24,717 bases of DNA from an uncultured Burkholderiales bacterium (lineage in GTDB: Bacteria > Pseudomonadota > Gammaproteobacteria > Burkholderiales > Burkholderiaceae_C), in contig CAJBHE010000216.1 in assembly GCA_903952885.1 (NCBI GenBank), positions 1 through 24,717 of the forward strand, read 5' to 3'. A program made the translations under genes and the position numbers. A model generated the notes under the pieces. The model did no database searches, had not been told where the DNA came from, and saw only the letters and a list, made by a program, of their open reading frames with translations. Every line of letters begins with the position of its first letter. Position 1 is the first letter of the stretch. This document shows positions 13,804 to 22,337 of this stretch, piece by piece.

Positions 13804-14994
13804 TTAACGGGCGGCCTTGACATCGGCAGGCTGAACCAGCTGGCCGGTCTTGTTGGACCAATTGTTTTTTGTGTAAGTGATCACAGCAGCAATGTCGGTG
13901 TCACTCAACTGTTTCCAGCTGGGCATAGCCAGATTGTTTTGACCATTCAGCAAGACTTTGATTTGCTTGTTCTTGTCAGCATCCAACACCACGGCTGCGC
14001 CATCCAATGGCTTGATCGGGCCTGCACCTTTGCCATTAGGCTGGTGGCAGGCAGAACAGTTGGCGGCATAGACCTTCTCGCCACGCTTGGTGATGTCATC
14101 CAAAGCCCAAACCTTAGAGGGATCATCTAGTTTGGCTGCCATTTTCTTTTGCTCAGTTTCGACCCAAGCAGAGTAGTCATCCGCGCTGACCACCTTGACA
14201 TGAATCGGCATATAAGCATGCTCTTTGCCGCACAACTCTTGGCATTGACCGTAGTAGTCGCCGACGGTTTCGGCGCGGAACCATGTGTCGCGTACAAAGC
14301 CTGGGATGGCGTCTTGCTTCACACCCAGTGAAGGCACAGCAAACGCATGAATCACATCATTGGCGGTGGTGATGATGCGCACCTTCTTGTTCACAGGCAC
14401 CACCAGTGGGTTATCCACTTTCAACAAATAGTTGTCGATGTCCACGCCCTTGGCACCGTTATTTGACATCTCACGGTGTGCATTGTCCAAGGTTGAAATA
14501 AAGGCTATGCCTTCACCTTGGCCCTTGATGTAGTCATAGCCCCACTTCCACTGGTAACCCGTGGCTTTGACAGTGAGGTCGGCATTAGAAGTGTCCTTCT
14601 GAGCCACAACCGCCTTCGTGGCTGGCAACGCCATCAAAATCACAATGATGAAAGGGATCACAGTCCATGCAATTTCAACTTTGACCGATTCATGGAAAGT
14701 GGCCGATTTGTGACCCACCGATTTGCGGTGCTTCCAAATGGAGAAAAACATCACGCCAAACACAGCCACAAAAATGACCGTGCAGATGATGAGCATGAAC
14801 CAATGAAGCCAGCCCTGCTCAATGGCAATTTTGGATGCCCCGGGTTGTAGGTTCAACTGTCGAACACCCGGGCCACCCGGCAAATCGTTCACCGCCCAAG
14901 CTGCTGTGCTCGCCCATACGGCGAAAAACAACACACCTGAAGTCAACTTATGGAAAAGATTGTTCTTCTTCAATTTGATCGCCTCAATATTCAT
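13804..14994 (-). CDS. ctaC: Cytochrome c oxidase subunit II with fused cytochrome c domain (caa3 type)
   Basis: 396 residues; receives electrons from a soluble cytochrome c and passes them through CuA to subunit I. The order is signal peptide (about 1-34), two membrane helices (about 65-87 and 108-128), the cupredoxin domain with CuA ligands H216, C251, E253, C255, H259, M262 (GQCQELCGKEHAYM), and a C-terminal heme c domain with CSACH (C313, C316, H317) and a likely axial Met in NLAMPSW (M357). Length and fusion make it caa3-type. ATG 14994 is favoured over an upstream GTG (15021) because it gives a normal signal peptide. First gene of the oxidase structural unit. Confidence 0.96.
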   Translation of the reverse strand: MNIEAIKLKKNNLFHKLTSGVLFFAVWASTAAWAVNDLPGGPGVRQLNLQPGASKIAIEQGWLHWFMLIICTVIFVAVFGVMFFSIWKHRKSVGHKSATFHESVKVEIAWTVIPFIIVILMALPATKAVVAQKDTSNADLTVKATGYQWKWGYDYIKGQGEGIAFISTLDNAHREMSNNGAKGVDIDNYLLKVDNPLVVPVNKKVRIITTANDVIHAFAVPSLGVKQDAIPGFVRDTWFRAETVGDYYGQCQELCGKEHAYMPIHVKVVSADDYSAWVETEQKKMAAKLDDPSKVWALDDITKRGEKVYAANCSACHQPNGKGAGPIKPLDGAAVVLDADKNKQIKVLLNGQNNLAMPSWKQLSDTDIAAVITYTKNNWSNKTGQLVQPADVKAAR

Positions 14995-15076
14995 CTTTAG
15001 AACTAAAAATCTGTCAAACACTGATGTCGCTCCAAGTGTTTTTATGTGATTTGCACTACAACCTTACGAAGGAAAA

Positions 15077-15991
15077 TCATACAGAACGGGGACCAAGGGA
15101 TTTCCCTAGTAGGGTTTTCATGTCTTGCAGAGATACGGTACTTTGTTTTTGTAATTTTAGCTTAGGCAAGGGCTTTAGGGCGTGACCATAAATTACTTCC
15201 ACTGTCAGGGTCAACCGGCCATCTTGATCGGACGAAGCCAAGGCCAGTAGGGCAGTTTTCAACCGCGCTAACCACTCTTTGCCACGCAAACCTGCAAAGC
15301 GATCTTTGTGCAAATTGCGCCCTAATAAGCGGCATTCTGCCAAGAGATGTCCGGCATTGGCATAGGTCAAGGTAATGCGCTCCATATCCATGACTGGCTC
15401 ACCAAAACCGGCCTGCACCAGCATGTCACCCCAGTCGTGCATATCGGTAAATGCATGGCTGGCTGGCGGCCAACTTTGACTTTGATAGACATCTGTCAGC
15501 TCACGGATGGTGTCTGGTCCGAGACACGAGAACATCAAGAAACCCTCTGCGGCTAGCGAGTTGTGCCATTTTTGCAACAAAGCTAGTGGGTCATTGCTGA
15601 TGTGCAGTGCCATGTTGGCCCAGACCATATCGGCACTGCCAACCAAAGGTGAGCCAAAAGTCAAAGCATCGGATTTGAGCCATCGTTTCCACCAAGGCGC
15701 TTGCAAAGCTTGACGTGCCAAAAGTTCTCGTGCCACAGAGGTCTCCACCACCCGGCACTGAGCCTGCGGATAACGTGCACGGAGCTTGGCATGGGTTTGT
15801 AAACCCCCATTTACCGGCGCCCAGTCCATCCAAGACTTCGGCTGCAGGCGAATCCACTGCAGACGGTCTTCCATACGCCGCCCAATTTCCTCGTTCAACC
15901 AAGGCGAGCTGCCATGCGGCCAAGCCATCCATCGTGCACAAGCAGCAGGATCTAGGGTGGGCGGACACTCCGCGCGAGAAGATGAAGACAT
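15077..15991 (-). CDS. BioC-like class I methyltransferase with non-canonical SAM loop
   Basis: 304 residues from ATG 15991 (ATG 16000 also possible). The C-terminal two thirds follow the malonyl-ACP methyltransferase (BioC) pattern: DMVWANMALHISNDPLALLQ, EGFLMFSCLGPDTIREL, FTDMHDWGDMLVQAGFGEPVMDMERITLTY and a final VEVIYGHALKP. The N-terminal EEIGRRMEDRLQWIRLQP also fits. However the glycine-rich SAM loop (LDxGxGxG) is replaced by WMDWAPVNGG (54-63), and the acidic residue normally after strand 2 appears as VVETS. I recall related proteins with the same change in Comamonadaceae, so it is probably a conserved subfamily rather than a broken gene. Whether it still makes the pimeloyl precursor of biotin cannot be told. 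It lies 82 bases upstream of ctaC and is divergent from comF. Confidence 0.72.
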   Translation of the reverse strand: MSSSSRAECPPTLDPAACARWMAWPHGSSPWLNEEIGRRMEDRLQWIRLQPKSWMDWAPVNGGLQTHAKLRARYPQAQCRVVETSVARELLARQALQAPWWKRWLKSDALTFGSPLVGSADMVWANMALHISNDPLALLQKWHNSLAAEGFLMFSCLGPDTIRELTDVYQSQSWPPASHAFTDMHDWGDMLVQAGFGEPVMDMERITLTYANAGHLLAECRLLGRNLHKDRFAGLRGKEWLARLKTALLALASSDQDGRLTLTVEVIYGHALKPLPKLKLQKQSTVSLQDMKTLLGKSLGPRSV

Positions 15992-16075
15992 AACCCGCAT
16001 TATGGATACTGGGTCGTTCGCAAACATTGCGCTGCGCTTCAACCCAAATTGGCGCAATGTCTTTCCAATGCATAC

Positions 16076-16786
16076 ATGTTGAGTTGGCCCAGTTGTTGTC
16101 ATATTTGCCACCGCTGGCCAAGCCAGCCCTTTTGCGCGTCCTGCGTCGAGCGCTTTGCCCAGCCCACACTGCGCTGCCCCACCTGCGCCCTCACGCTGAA
16201 CCATGGCCCTCAAAGCCTGCACCGCCCTTTATCCGCCCGTTGCAAAAATTGCACTGAACACTCCAGCCCCTTGGACGCCTGCGTGGCCGCGGTGAGTTAC
16301 ACCTTTCCCTGGGTCGACTGCATTGCCCGCTTCAAGTTTCAAGCAGACCCTAGCCTGGGGCGCACTTTGGCGCACCTCATGCGCCACGCACCTTGGATTG
16401 AACCCGCCCTAGACTCAGCCAACCTCGTCCTTCCCATGCCGCTCACGCCCACCCGCTTGCGAGAACGCGGATTTAACCAAGCCCTAGAACTGGCGCGCCA
16501 CTTGACCCCGAACAAAACCCACGCACACACGCTGCTAAGGCGTGGCGAGAGCGCTCACCAAGTGGGCGCCTCACGTCAAGAGCGGCTAGAACATGTGCGC
16601 GATGCATTTTGGGTAGCACACGAGCGATTGCCTGCCGTGCGTGGTCAGCGGGTTGTGATGGTGGACGATGTGATGACCACGGGTGCCTCTTTGTACGAAG
16701 CAGCTCGGGCCTTGCGTGCGGCAGGCGCTACCCATATCACTGGGGTAGTGCTGGCAAGAACTGAGGCGCGCGATGCGGGACAATGA
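16076..16786 (+). CDS. ComF family phosphoribosyltransferase-like protein
   Basis: 236 residues; related to ComF/GntX proteins linked to DNA uptake and use in naturally competent bacteria. The N-terminal zinc-ribbon has CCHIC (Cys 7, 8, 11), CASC (20, 23) and CPTC (34, 37), with a further CKNC. The C-terminal half is a type I phosphoribosyltransferase domain with the PRPP loop VDDVMTTGAS (about 196-205), and the family segment RLRERGFNQALELARHL. ATG 16076 was chosen because it directly precedes the Cys cluster; an in-frame ATG at 16049 exists. It is divergent from the BioC-like gene and is followed four bases later by trmL. Confidence 0.9.
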   Translation: MLSWPSCCHICHRWPSQPFCASCVERFAQPTLRCPTCALTLNHGPQSLHRPLSARCKNCTEHSSPLDACVAAVSYTFPWVDCIARFKFQADPSLGRTLAHLMRHAPWIEPALDSANLVLPMPLTPTRLRERGFNQALELARHLTPNKTHAHTLLRRGESAHQVGASRQERLEHVRDAFWVAHERLPAVRGQRVVMVDDVMTTGASLYEAARALRAAGATHITGVVLARTEARDAGQ

Positions 16787-16790
16787 ACCC

Positions 16791-17261
16791 ATGTTTCACA
16801 TCGTCCTTGTCCACCCCGAAATTCCACCCAACACTGGCAACGTCATTCGCTTGGCGGCCAACACCGGCTGTACCTTGCATTTGATCGAGCCCTTGGGCTT
16901 CTCGATGGACGACAAACACATGCGCCGTGCGGGCCTGGATTACCACGAGTACGCCCCCGTGCTGCACCACGCGGACTGGGCCACCTTTTTGAGAGACGCC
17001 AAGCCGGAACCCGCCCGCCTATTTGCCATGACCACCAAAGGCTCCAGCACCGCGCACGACACCGCCTTTCACCCAGGCGATTGGTTTGTGTTTGGGTCGG
17101 AGACCAGCGGCTTGCCGGTGGACATTCGCGAAAGCTTTCCCCTTACACAGCGCCTACGCCTGCCCATGCGAGCCGACCAGCGCAGCTTGAACTTGTCTAA
17201 CTCGGTGGCAGTCATCACCTACGAGGCTTGGCGACAAAACGGCTTTGTTGGCAAGGCCTAA
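16791..17261 (+). CDS. trmL: tRNA (cytidine(34)-2'-O)-methyltransferase, SPOUT family
   Basis: 156 residues; methylates the ribose of the wobble base in leucine tRNAs. The family start FHIVLVHPEIPPNTGN-IRLAANTG, the central FGSETSGLP and the C-terminal knot RSLNLSNSVAVITYEAWRQ are all present, as in E. coli TrmL (YibK). The length is typical. ATG 16791 matches the family start; an in-frame ATG at 16773, overlapping comF and preceded by GAGG, would add six residues. It is four bases downstream of comF and probably co-transcribed with it. A 112-base gap follows. Confidence 0.94.
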   Translation: MFHIVLVHPEIPPNTGNVIRLAANTGCTLHLIEPLGFSMDDKHMRRAGLDYHEYAPVLHHADWATFLRDAKPEPARLFAMTTKGSSTAHDTAFHPGDWFVFGSETSGLPVDIRESFPLTQRLRLPMRADQRSLNLSNSVAVITYEAWRQNGFVGKA

Positions 17262-17323
17262 AAGCCATTGAGTCAAGACAAGGCTTATAGCGCTCGGCAT
17301 CCAAAGATATAGCCCTAGGTTTT

Positions 17324-17349
17324 AAGCCCTCGCCTACACTAGAGGGCTT
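17324..17349. terminator. Inverted repeat between trmL and fpr, possible terminator or operator
   Basis: AAGCCCTC and GAGGGCTT form an 8-bp perfect stem around a 10-base loop, 62 bases after the trmL stop and 24 bases before the fpr ATG. The downstream sequence (GATTTATATAG) is A/T-rich but has no long T run, so termination is only moderately supported. An operator for fpr is an alternative. Confidence 0.4.
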
Positions 17350-17373
17350 GATTTATATAGTTTTATCCCATTC

Positions 17374-18150
17374 ATGAGCGCTTTCCTCGACGAAGAAGTT
17401 TTGTCCGTCCACCACTGGACCGACCGCCTGTTCAGCTTCACCACCACACGCGACACCTCGCTGCGTTTCTCCAACGGCCACTTCACCATGATTGGCTTGC
17501 GGGGCGAAAACGGCAAACCCCTTCTGCGTGCTTACAGCATCGTCAGCGCCAACTACGAAGAACACCTAGAGTTTTTGAGCATCAAGGTACCAGACGGCCC
17601 CCTGACCTCTAAGTTGCAACACATCCAAGTGGGCGACAAAATCGTGGTCGGCAAAAAACCCACGGGCACTTTGCTGTGCGACTATCTGTTGCCCGCCAAA
17701 AACCTGTACCTCATAGGCACAGGCACGGGCTTGGCCCCTTTCCTGAGCATCGTGCGTGACCCCGAGACTTACGAACGTTTCGAAAAAGTCATCTTGGTAC
17801 ACGGCGTGCGCGAAGTCAAAGAACTGGCGTACCACGACTACTTGACCGAGGAGCTACCCAAGCACGAGTTCTTGGGCGAGATGGTCAGCGCGCAAATGTT
17901 GTACTACCCCACCGTTACCCGGGAGCCCTACAAAAACCAAGGCCGCGTGACCGACTTGCTCACATCCAATAAGCTCACCCAAGATTTGGGCTTGCCCAAC
18001 ATCGATCCCGCCAACGACCGCATCATGATTTGCGGCAGCCCAGAGCTCAACAAAGACATGCGCGCCCTGCTAGAACTGCGCGGTTTCAAAGAAGGCTCCA
18101 CCACCACCCCTGGCGACTTTGTGGTGGAACGCGCCTTCGTTGAGCAGTAA
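17374..18150 (+). CDS. fpr: Ferredoxin-NADP(+) reductase
   Basis: 258 residues; moves electrons between NADPH and ferredoxin or flavodoxin. The FAD-binding motif RAYSIVSA is at 52-59, the NADP-binding loop GTGTGLAPF at 115-123, and CGSPEL near residue 216. The C-terminus DFVVERAFVEQ extends past the catalytic domain in the manner of bacterial subclass I reductases, which close the active site with a short tail. No strong RBS precedes the ATG. It may serve the YfhL-type ferredoxin of this window, but nothing in the sequence proves that. The stop is 12 bases from the convergent CoA-transferase gene. Confidence 0.94.
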   Translation: MSAFLDEEVLSVHHWTDRLFSFTTTRDTSLRFSNGHFTMIGLRGENGKPLLRAYSIVSANYEEHLEFLSIKVPDGPLTSKLQHIQVGDKIVVGKKPTGTLLCDYLLPAKNLYLIGTGTGLAPFLSIVRDPETYERFEKVILVHGVREVKELAYHDYLTEELPKHEFLGEMVSAQMLYYPTVTREPYKNQGRVTDLLTSNKLTQDLGLPNIDPANDRIMICGSPELNKDMRALLELRGFKEGSTTTPGDFVVERAFVEQ

Positions 18151-18162
18151 CTCCTAGCTGAG

Positions 18163-18807
18163 TCAGGCCTGAATCGTCAGACCAACCAAGGCTTCTAAAT
18201 CAGCGTGGGACAAACCGCTCACGGCATCGATCAACTTCAAACCTTGGTCGGTCACCTCTAGCGTGGCGAGATCGGTATAGATTCGGCTCACGCACGCCAG
18301 CCCTGTCAGCGGATACGTACACGCATCCACCACTTTGCTCTGGCCTTGCTTGGTCAGCAAATCCATCATCACCCAGGTTTGCTTGGCACCAATCGCCAAG
18401 TCCATCGCACCGCCCACGGCGGGTATGGCATCGGCTTCGCCCGTGTGCCAATTGGCCAAATCACCGCGCTCGCTCACTTGGAACGCGCCCAGCACGCAAA
18501 TGTCTAAGTGGCCGCCACGCATCATGGCAAAGCTGTCGTTGTGATGAAAGTAAGCACCGCCGGGCAACAGGGTCACCGGCTGCTTGCCGGCGTTGATCAA
18601 GTCAAAGTCTTCATGCGCTTTGTCGGGTGCGGGGCCCATGCCCAAAATGCCGTTCTCGCTGTGCAAAATAATTTCTAGCCCCTGCGGCAAATGGTTCGCC
18701 ACCAAGGTGGGCATGCCAATGCCCAAGTTGACATACGCGCCATCTGGCATATCTTGCGCCACACGTGCGGCCATTTGGTCTTTGGTGCGAGGTGTGTAGG
18801 TCATCAT
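18163..18807 (-). CDS. scoB: 3-oxoacid CoA-transferase subunit B
   Basis: 214 residues; with subunit A transfers CoA from succinyl-CoA (or a similar donor) to a 3-oxoacid such as acetoacetate. The subunit B catalytic glutamate lies in the SENGILGMGP motif, and GIGMPTLVANHLP, GGHLDICVLGAFQVS and a GGAMDLAIGAK segment are typical. The ATG at 18807 shares one base with the stop of scoA (TGATG), so translation is coupled; a second ATG follows directly at 18804. Substrate specificity cannot be told from sequence; glutaconate- or adipate-type activity is possible. Confidence 0.93.
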   Translation of the reverse strand: MMTYTPRTKDQMAARVAQDMPDGAYVNLGIGMPTLVANHLPQGLEIILHSENGILGMGPAPDKAHEDFDLINAGKQPVTLLPGGAYFHHNDSFAMMRGGHLDICVLGAFQVSERGDLANWHTGEADAIPAVGGAMDLAIGAKQTWVMMDLLTKQGQSKVVDACTYPLTGLACVSRIYTDLATLEVTDQGLKLIDAVSGLSHADLEALVGLTIQA

Positions 18808-19535
18808 CAAGCCGCTTTCTTAAAACCAGCACCTTGGGTCGCTTGCCTGGGCACTTGCACCACATGGCTCACATAAATGCCGGGCGTCACCACGCTCTCT
18901 GGGTCCAGCTCACCCAACGCCACCACCTCGTGCACCGAAGCCACTGTGCGTTTGGCCGCAGCCGCCATGACAGGACCAAAATTTCGTGCCGATTTGCGGT
19001 AGGTCAAGTTGCCCCAACGGTCGCCCTTCTCGGCTTTGATCAAGGCCAAGTCGGCATGGATGGGGTGCTCCAACACATACATACGGCCATTGATCTCGCG
19101 GATTTCTTTGGCCGACCCATCTGCGTGCTGGGCCAACTGAGTGCCATAACCCGTCGGCGTAAAAAATGCACCAATACCCGCACCTGCTGCACGAATGCGC
19201 TCTGACAAATTGCCTTGCGGCACCAGCTCTAGCTCCAATTTACCAGCTCGGTATAAGGTGTCAAACACATGGCTATCCGCTTGGCGAGGAAAGCTGCAAA
19301 TAATTTTTCGCACACGTCCAGTTTTGAGCAAAGCCGCCAAGCCCGTATCGCCATTGCCTGCGTTGTTATTAACTACCGTGAAGCCAGATACGTTTTGGTC
19401 AGCAATGACTTGCACCATGCCTTCCAACAATTCGCTTGGAATGCCCGCTGTGCCAAAGCCGCCCACCATGATCGTCATGTCATCGGTCAAACCTTGCAGC
19501 GCTTGCGCAATGGAATCGGTTAGTTTGTTGATCAT
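18807..19535 (-). CDS. scoA: 3-oxoacid CoA-transferase subunit A
   Basis: 242 residues; the CoA-binding partner of the adjacent subunit B. The N-terminal signature MVGGFGTAGIPSELLEGM, the central VNNNAGNGDTGLAALLKTGRVRKIICSFPRQ and the AGIGAFFTPTGYGTQLA segment identify it. Start ATG 19535 follows GGGAG by four bases and gives the family N-terminus (MINKLTDSIAQAL); the frame is open upstream to 19607 but without protein-like sequence. It is divergent from the DUF1841 gene with 76 bases between the starts, which must hold promoters for both. Confidence 0.94.
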   Translation of the reverse strand: MINKLTDSIAQALQGLTDDMTIMVGGFGTAGIPSELLEGMVQVIADQNVSGFTVVNNNAGNGDTGLAALLKTGRVRKIICSFPRQADSHVFDTLYRAGKLELELVPQGNLSERIRAAGAGIGAFFTPTGYGTQLAQHADGSAKEIREINGRMYVLEHPIHADLALIKAEKGDRWGNLTYRKSARNFGPVMAAAAKRTVASVHEVVALGELDPESVVTPGIYVSHVVQVPRQATQGAGFKKAA

Positions 19536-19611
19536 GGCGCTCCCTGTTGTCTCATCTGTGAATGTCGGACTGTAACGAATCGAGCGGCTGAGCTGCGCCA
19601 CAATCACTCCT

Positions 19612-20046
19612 ATGTTTGAACCCAGCCAAGCCGATGTTCGGCGCTTCTTCTGTTCGGTCTATGCCAAGTGGCGCAATGCCCAAGCCATGGACGCCCTCGA
19701 AACACTTGCCAGCCAGTGGGTGGCCGAGCACCCCGAGTACCACCCCGACTTCGCAGATGTTGACGCTGCGCTTGAGCGCATGTACGAGGTGAAAGACGGC
19801 CAAACCAACCCCTTCTTGCATTTGTCCATGCACCTTTCGGTGAGCGAACAATGCTCGATTGACCAGCCACGCGGCATTCGTCAAGCGGTGGAGCTGCTCA
19901 CGGCCAGGCGAAACTCACTGCACGACGCGCACCATGAAACCATGGACGCGCTGGGCCAAATGATTTGGGAAAGCCAACGCAGCGGCCGCCCGCCCGATGG
20001 CCATGCCTACATTGACGCCGTGCAACGCCGTGCCACCCAAGACTGA
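19612..20046 (+). CDS. DUF1841 family protein
   Basis: 144 residues; function unknown. The family pattern is clear: MFEPSQADVRRFF at the start, VAEHPEYHPDF in the middle, and NPFLHLSMHLSVSEQCSIDQPRGIRQ, the most conserved block. Mostly helical and soluble, with conserved His residues but no recognised catalytic motif. It starts 76 bases from the divergent scoA and ends 46 bases before the TTG start of the Bug receptor, with which it may be co-transcribed. Common in beta- and gamma-proteobacteria. Confidence 0.88.
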   Translation: MFEPSQADVRRFFCSVYAKWRNAQAMDALETLASQWVAEHPEYHPDFADVDAALERMYEVKDGQTNPFLHLSMHLSVSEQCSIDQPRGIRQAVELLTARRNSLHDAHHETMDALGQMIWESQRSGRPPDGHAYIDAVQRRATQD

Positions 20047-20080
20047 ACCCAAAGGCGCATTAAGATCTCTTGAAAACAAC

Positions 20081-20085
20081 GGGAG
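20081..20085 (+). promoter_or_regulatory. Ribosome binding site that fixes a TTG start
   Basis: GGGAG lies seven bases before TTG 20093. No in-frame ATG lies between this site and the signal peptide, and the upstream in-frame ATG (19997) is inside DUF1841, so the RBS decides the start of the Bug receptor gene. Confidence 0.7.
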
Positions 20086-20092
20086 ACAAACC

Positions 20093-21085
20093 TTGCGCCA
20101 CCTCACACTTCGCTCACACGTTCGCCGCACTTTGTGTGCAAGTTTTGCAGTCGCCGTGCTGAGCGGCTTAGCCCTGACCGCCGCTCACGCCCAAAGCTAC
20201 CCCAACAAGCCCATCAAGTTTGTCATTCCCTTCAGCGCAGGCAGCGCTACAGACAACGTGGGCCGCATCATTGCCCAAGCCATGGGTGACGCGATGGGGC
20301 AAACCATCACCGTGGAAAACAAAGCAGGGGCCAATGGCATCTTGGGTGCAGAAGCCGTCAAAGGCGCGCCCGCCGATGGCTACACCTTTTTGGTCACCAC
20401 CAGCACCACGCAAGCGGCCAACGTTCACCTCTACCGCAAACTGCCCTACGACCCGGTGAAAGACTTCACGCCCATTGGCAAAATTGGCGAGACGGGGTTT
20501 ATCTTGATGGTCAACACCGACTTTCCTGCCAAAGACATGAAAGAGTTTGTGGCCTACGCCAAGGCCAACCCCGGCAAGCTCGCCTTTGGTCACGGCTCAT
20601 CGGGCTCGCTGGTGTCTGCCGCCATGCTCACTGAGCTGGCGGGTTTGCAAGCGGTGAACGTGCCCTACAAAAGTATTCCCCCTGCCTTGACTGATTTGCT
20701 CGGCGGCCAAATTCAATTCGCATTTGCTGACACGGGCAACGCTGTGTCGCAAATGAACGGTGGCCGCATGCGTGGCCTCGGCGTGACCACCAAGAAACGC
20801 GCAGGCAAAGCGCCCAGCGTGCCCCCGATTGGCGACACGGTGAAAGACTACAACGTCAGTGCCTGGTTCGGCCTCATGGCCCCTGCTGGCATTCCGGTCG
20901 AAGTACAAAAGAAAGCCACCGCCACCTTGATGGCTGTGCTTGCCAAGCCTGAAGTGCGCGAAAAAATCCAAGGCGTCGGCATTGACTTGGACATGGAAGA
21001 CTCCGCCACTTTGGCCAAGACCATCGATGCTGAAATTAAAAAATGGGGCGGTTGGGTCAAGACTGCAGGCATCATTCCTGAATAA
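20093..21085 (+). CDS. Tripartite tricarboxylate transporter (Bug) family substrate-binding receptor
   Basis: 330 residues from a TTG start; a periplasmic binding protein for an organic acid. A signal peptide (RHLTLRSHVRRTLC then a hydrophobic stretch ending ALTAAHA) precedes the mature start QSYPNKPIKFVIPFSAGSATD, the Bug hallmark. Further family blocks are ENKAGANGILGAEAVKGAPADGYT, YDPVKDFTPIG, GHGSSGS, VPYKSIPPALTDLLGGQIQFAF and WFGLMAPAGIP. No TctA/TctB transporter genes are nearby, as is usual for the many orphan Bug proteins of Burkholderiales. The CaiB/BaiF CoA-transferase gene follows three bases later, suggesting that the bound acid is taken up and then activated as a CoA thioester. 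Confidence 0.94.
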   Translation: MRHLTLRSHVRRTLCASFAVAVLSGLALTAAHAQSYPNKPIKFVIPFSAGSATDNVGRIIAQAMGDAMGQTITVENKAGANGILGAEAVKGAPADGYTFLVTTSTTQAANVHLYRKLPYDPVKDFTPIGKIGETGFILMVNTDFPAKDMKEFVAYAKANPGKLAFGHGSSGSLVSAAMLTELAGLQAVNVPYKSIPPALTDLLGGQIQFAFADTGNAVSQMNGGRMRGLGVTTKKRAGKAPSVPPIGDTVKDYNVSAWFGLMAPAGIPVEVQKKATATLMAVLAKPEVREKIQGVGIDLDMEDSATLAKTIDAEIKKWGGWVKTAGIIPE

Positions 21086-21088
21086 AGC

Positions 21089-22267
21089 ATGATCACTTCA
21101 GATAGCGCAGGCATGGACGCAAGCCTGCAAGGCGCTCTCGCAGGCTTGCGCGTGATTGACTTGACTGGTGTCGTGTTGGGCCCCTACGCCACGCAGATTT
21201 TGGGCGACTACGGCGCAGACGTCATCAAGATCGAGCCGCCCAGCGGCGACATCATGCGCCACGCGGGCCCCATGAAGCACCCCGGCATGGGCCACATCTT
21301 CATCAACGCCAACCGCAACAAACGTTCGGTCGTGCTGGATTTAAAACAGCCCGAACAACGCGAGCAACTGCTGGCCTTGTGCAAAACTGCCGATGTGCTG
21401 ACCTACAACATACGCCCTACCTCCATGGCGCGGCTGGGTTTGTCGTACGACACCCTGCACGCTATCAACCCTCGCTTGGTGGTGTGCGGCTCGTATGGCT
21501 ACAGCGAAGGTGGGCCTTACTCTGACTGGCCTGCTTATGACGATCTGATTCAAGGCGTAACGGGCATTCCTTGGCTGATGACGCAAAGCGGTAGCACCGA
21601 GCCCCGCTATGTGCCCGCCACCTTTGCCGACCGCGTGACGGGACTCAACATGGTGCACGCTGTGCTGGCAGCCGTCATCGCCCGCTACCGCACGGGCCTA
21701 GGCCAGCATGTGGAAGTGCCCATGTTTGAATGCCTGTTGCAGTTTGTATTGGGCGAGCATCTCAGCGGTGAAACATGGCAGCCCCCCATCGGCCCCATGG
21801 GCTACACGCGCATGCTGGCGGTCAACCGCAAACCCTATCAAACGCTAGACGGCCATCTGTGCGCGCTCATGTATGTGGATGCCCATTGGCAAGCGTTTTT
21901 AAAACTCGTGGGCGAGCCCGACTTGTTTCAAACCGATGCACGTTTTGTCAGCCATGCCGAACGCCTCAAGCACATCGACGCGCTTTATGCCTTTGTAGGC
22001 CAACACATGCGCACACGCACCAGCGCCGAGTGGATGAAAGACTTCACCGCGCACGATATTCCCGTCATGCCCATGATGAAACTTGACGACTTGCTGACCG
22101 ACCCGCACCTGGCAGCTACAAATGGCTGGCTAGATGTGCCGCATCCGTTTGAAGGACAGCTGCGTCAACTGCGCCCGCCCGTGCGCATGAGCGGCACACC
22201 CACGGGTGTGTGGCGGCCAGCGCCGCGTTTGGGTGAGCACACACAAGAAGTATTGCGCGAGATTTAA
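21089..22267 (+). CDS. CaiB/BaiF family (type III) CoA-transferase
   Basis: 392 residues; transfers CoA between carboxylic acids through an aspartyl anhydride. The N-terminal LRVIDLTGVVLGPYATQILGDYGADVIKIEPPSGD is the family hallmark, and the likely catalytic Asp is D181 in ATFADRVTGLNMVHAVLAA. The C-terminal IPVMPMMKLDDLLTDPHLAA and the closing LGEHTQEVL also fit. Substrate unknown. The start is either ATG 21089, three bases after the Bug gene stop, or ATG 21113; neither has a strong RBS. A rho-independent terminator follows at 22295-22322. Confidence 0.95.
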   Translation: MITSDSAGMDASLQGALAGLRVIDLTGVVLGPYATQILGDYGADVIKIEPPSGDIMRHAGPMKHPGMGHIFINANRNKRSVVLDLKQPEQREQLLALCKTADVLTYNIRPTSMARLGLSYDTLHAINPRLVVCGSYGYSEGGPYSDWPAYDDLIQGVTGIPWLMTQSGSTEPRYVPATFADRVTGLNMVHAVLAAVIARYRTGLGQHVEVPMFECLLQFVLGEHLSGETWQPPIGPMGYTRMLAVNRKPYQTLDGHLCALMYVDAHWQAFLKLVGEPDLFQTDARFVSHAERLKHIDALYAFVGQHMRTRTSAEWMKDFTAHDIPVMPMMKLDDLLTDPHLAATNGWLDVPHPFEGQLRQLRPPVRMSGTPTGVWRPAPRLGEHTQEVLREI

Positions 22268-22294
22268 AGCGTGCCTTGCCCATTTTCAGACACA

Positions 22295-22322
22295 AAAAAG
22301 CCCGTTGAAAAACGGGCTTTTT
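22295..22322. terminator. Bidirectional rho-independent terminator between CaiB/BaiF gene and cytochrome c4 gene
   Basis: AAAAAGCCCGTT-GAAA-AACGGGCTTTTT, a perfect 12-bp stem with a GAAA loop, A-rich on one side and T-rich on the other. It lies 27 bases after the plus-strand stop and 15 bases after the minus-strand stop, so it can serve both convergent genes. Confidence 0.93.
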
Positions 22323-22337
22323 AATACAAACCAAGCT

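Noticed and set aside
14995..15021. Start of ctaC at GTG 15021, and a TTGACA just upstream of ATG 14994 as a promoter -35
   Set aside because: The GTG start would add nine residues ahead of the signal peptide. The TTGACA has no acceptable -10 before the coding region, so it is probably chance.
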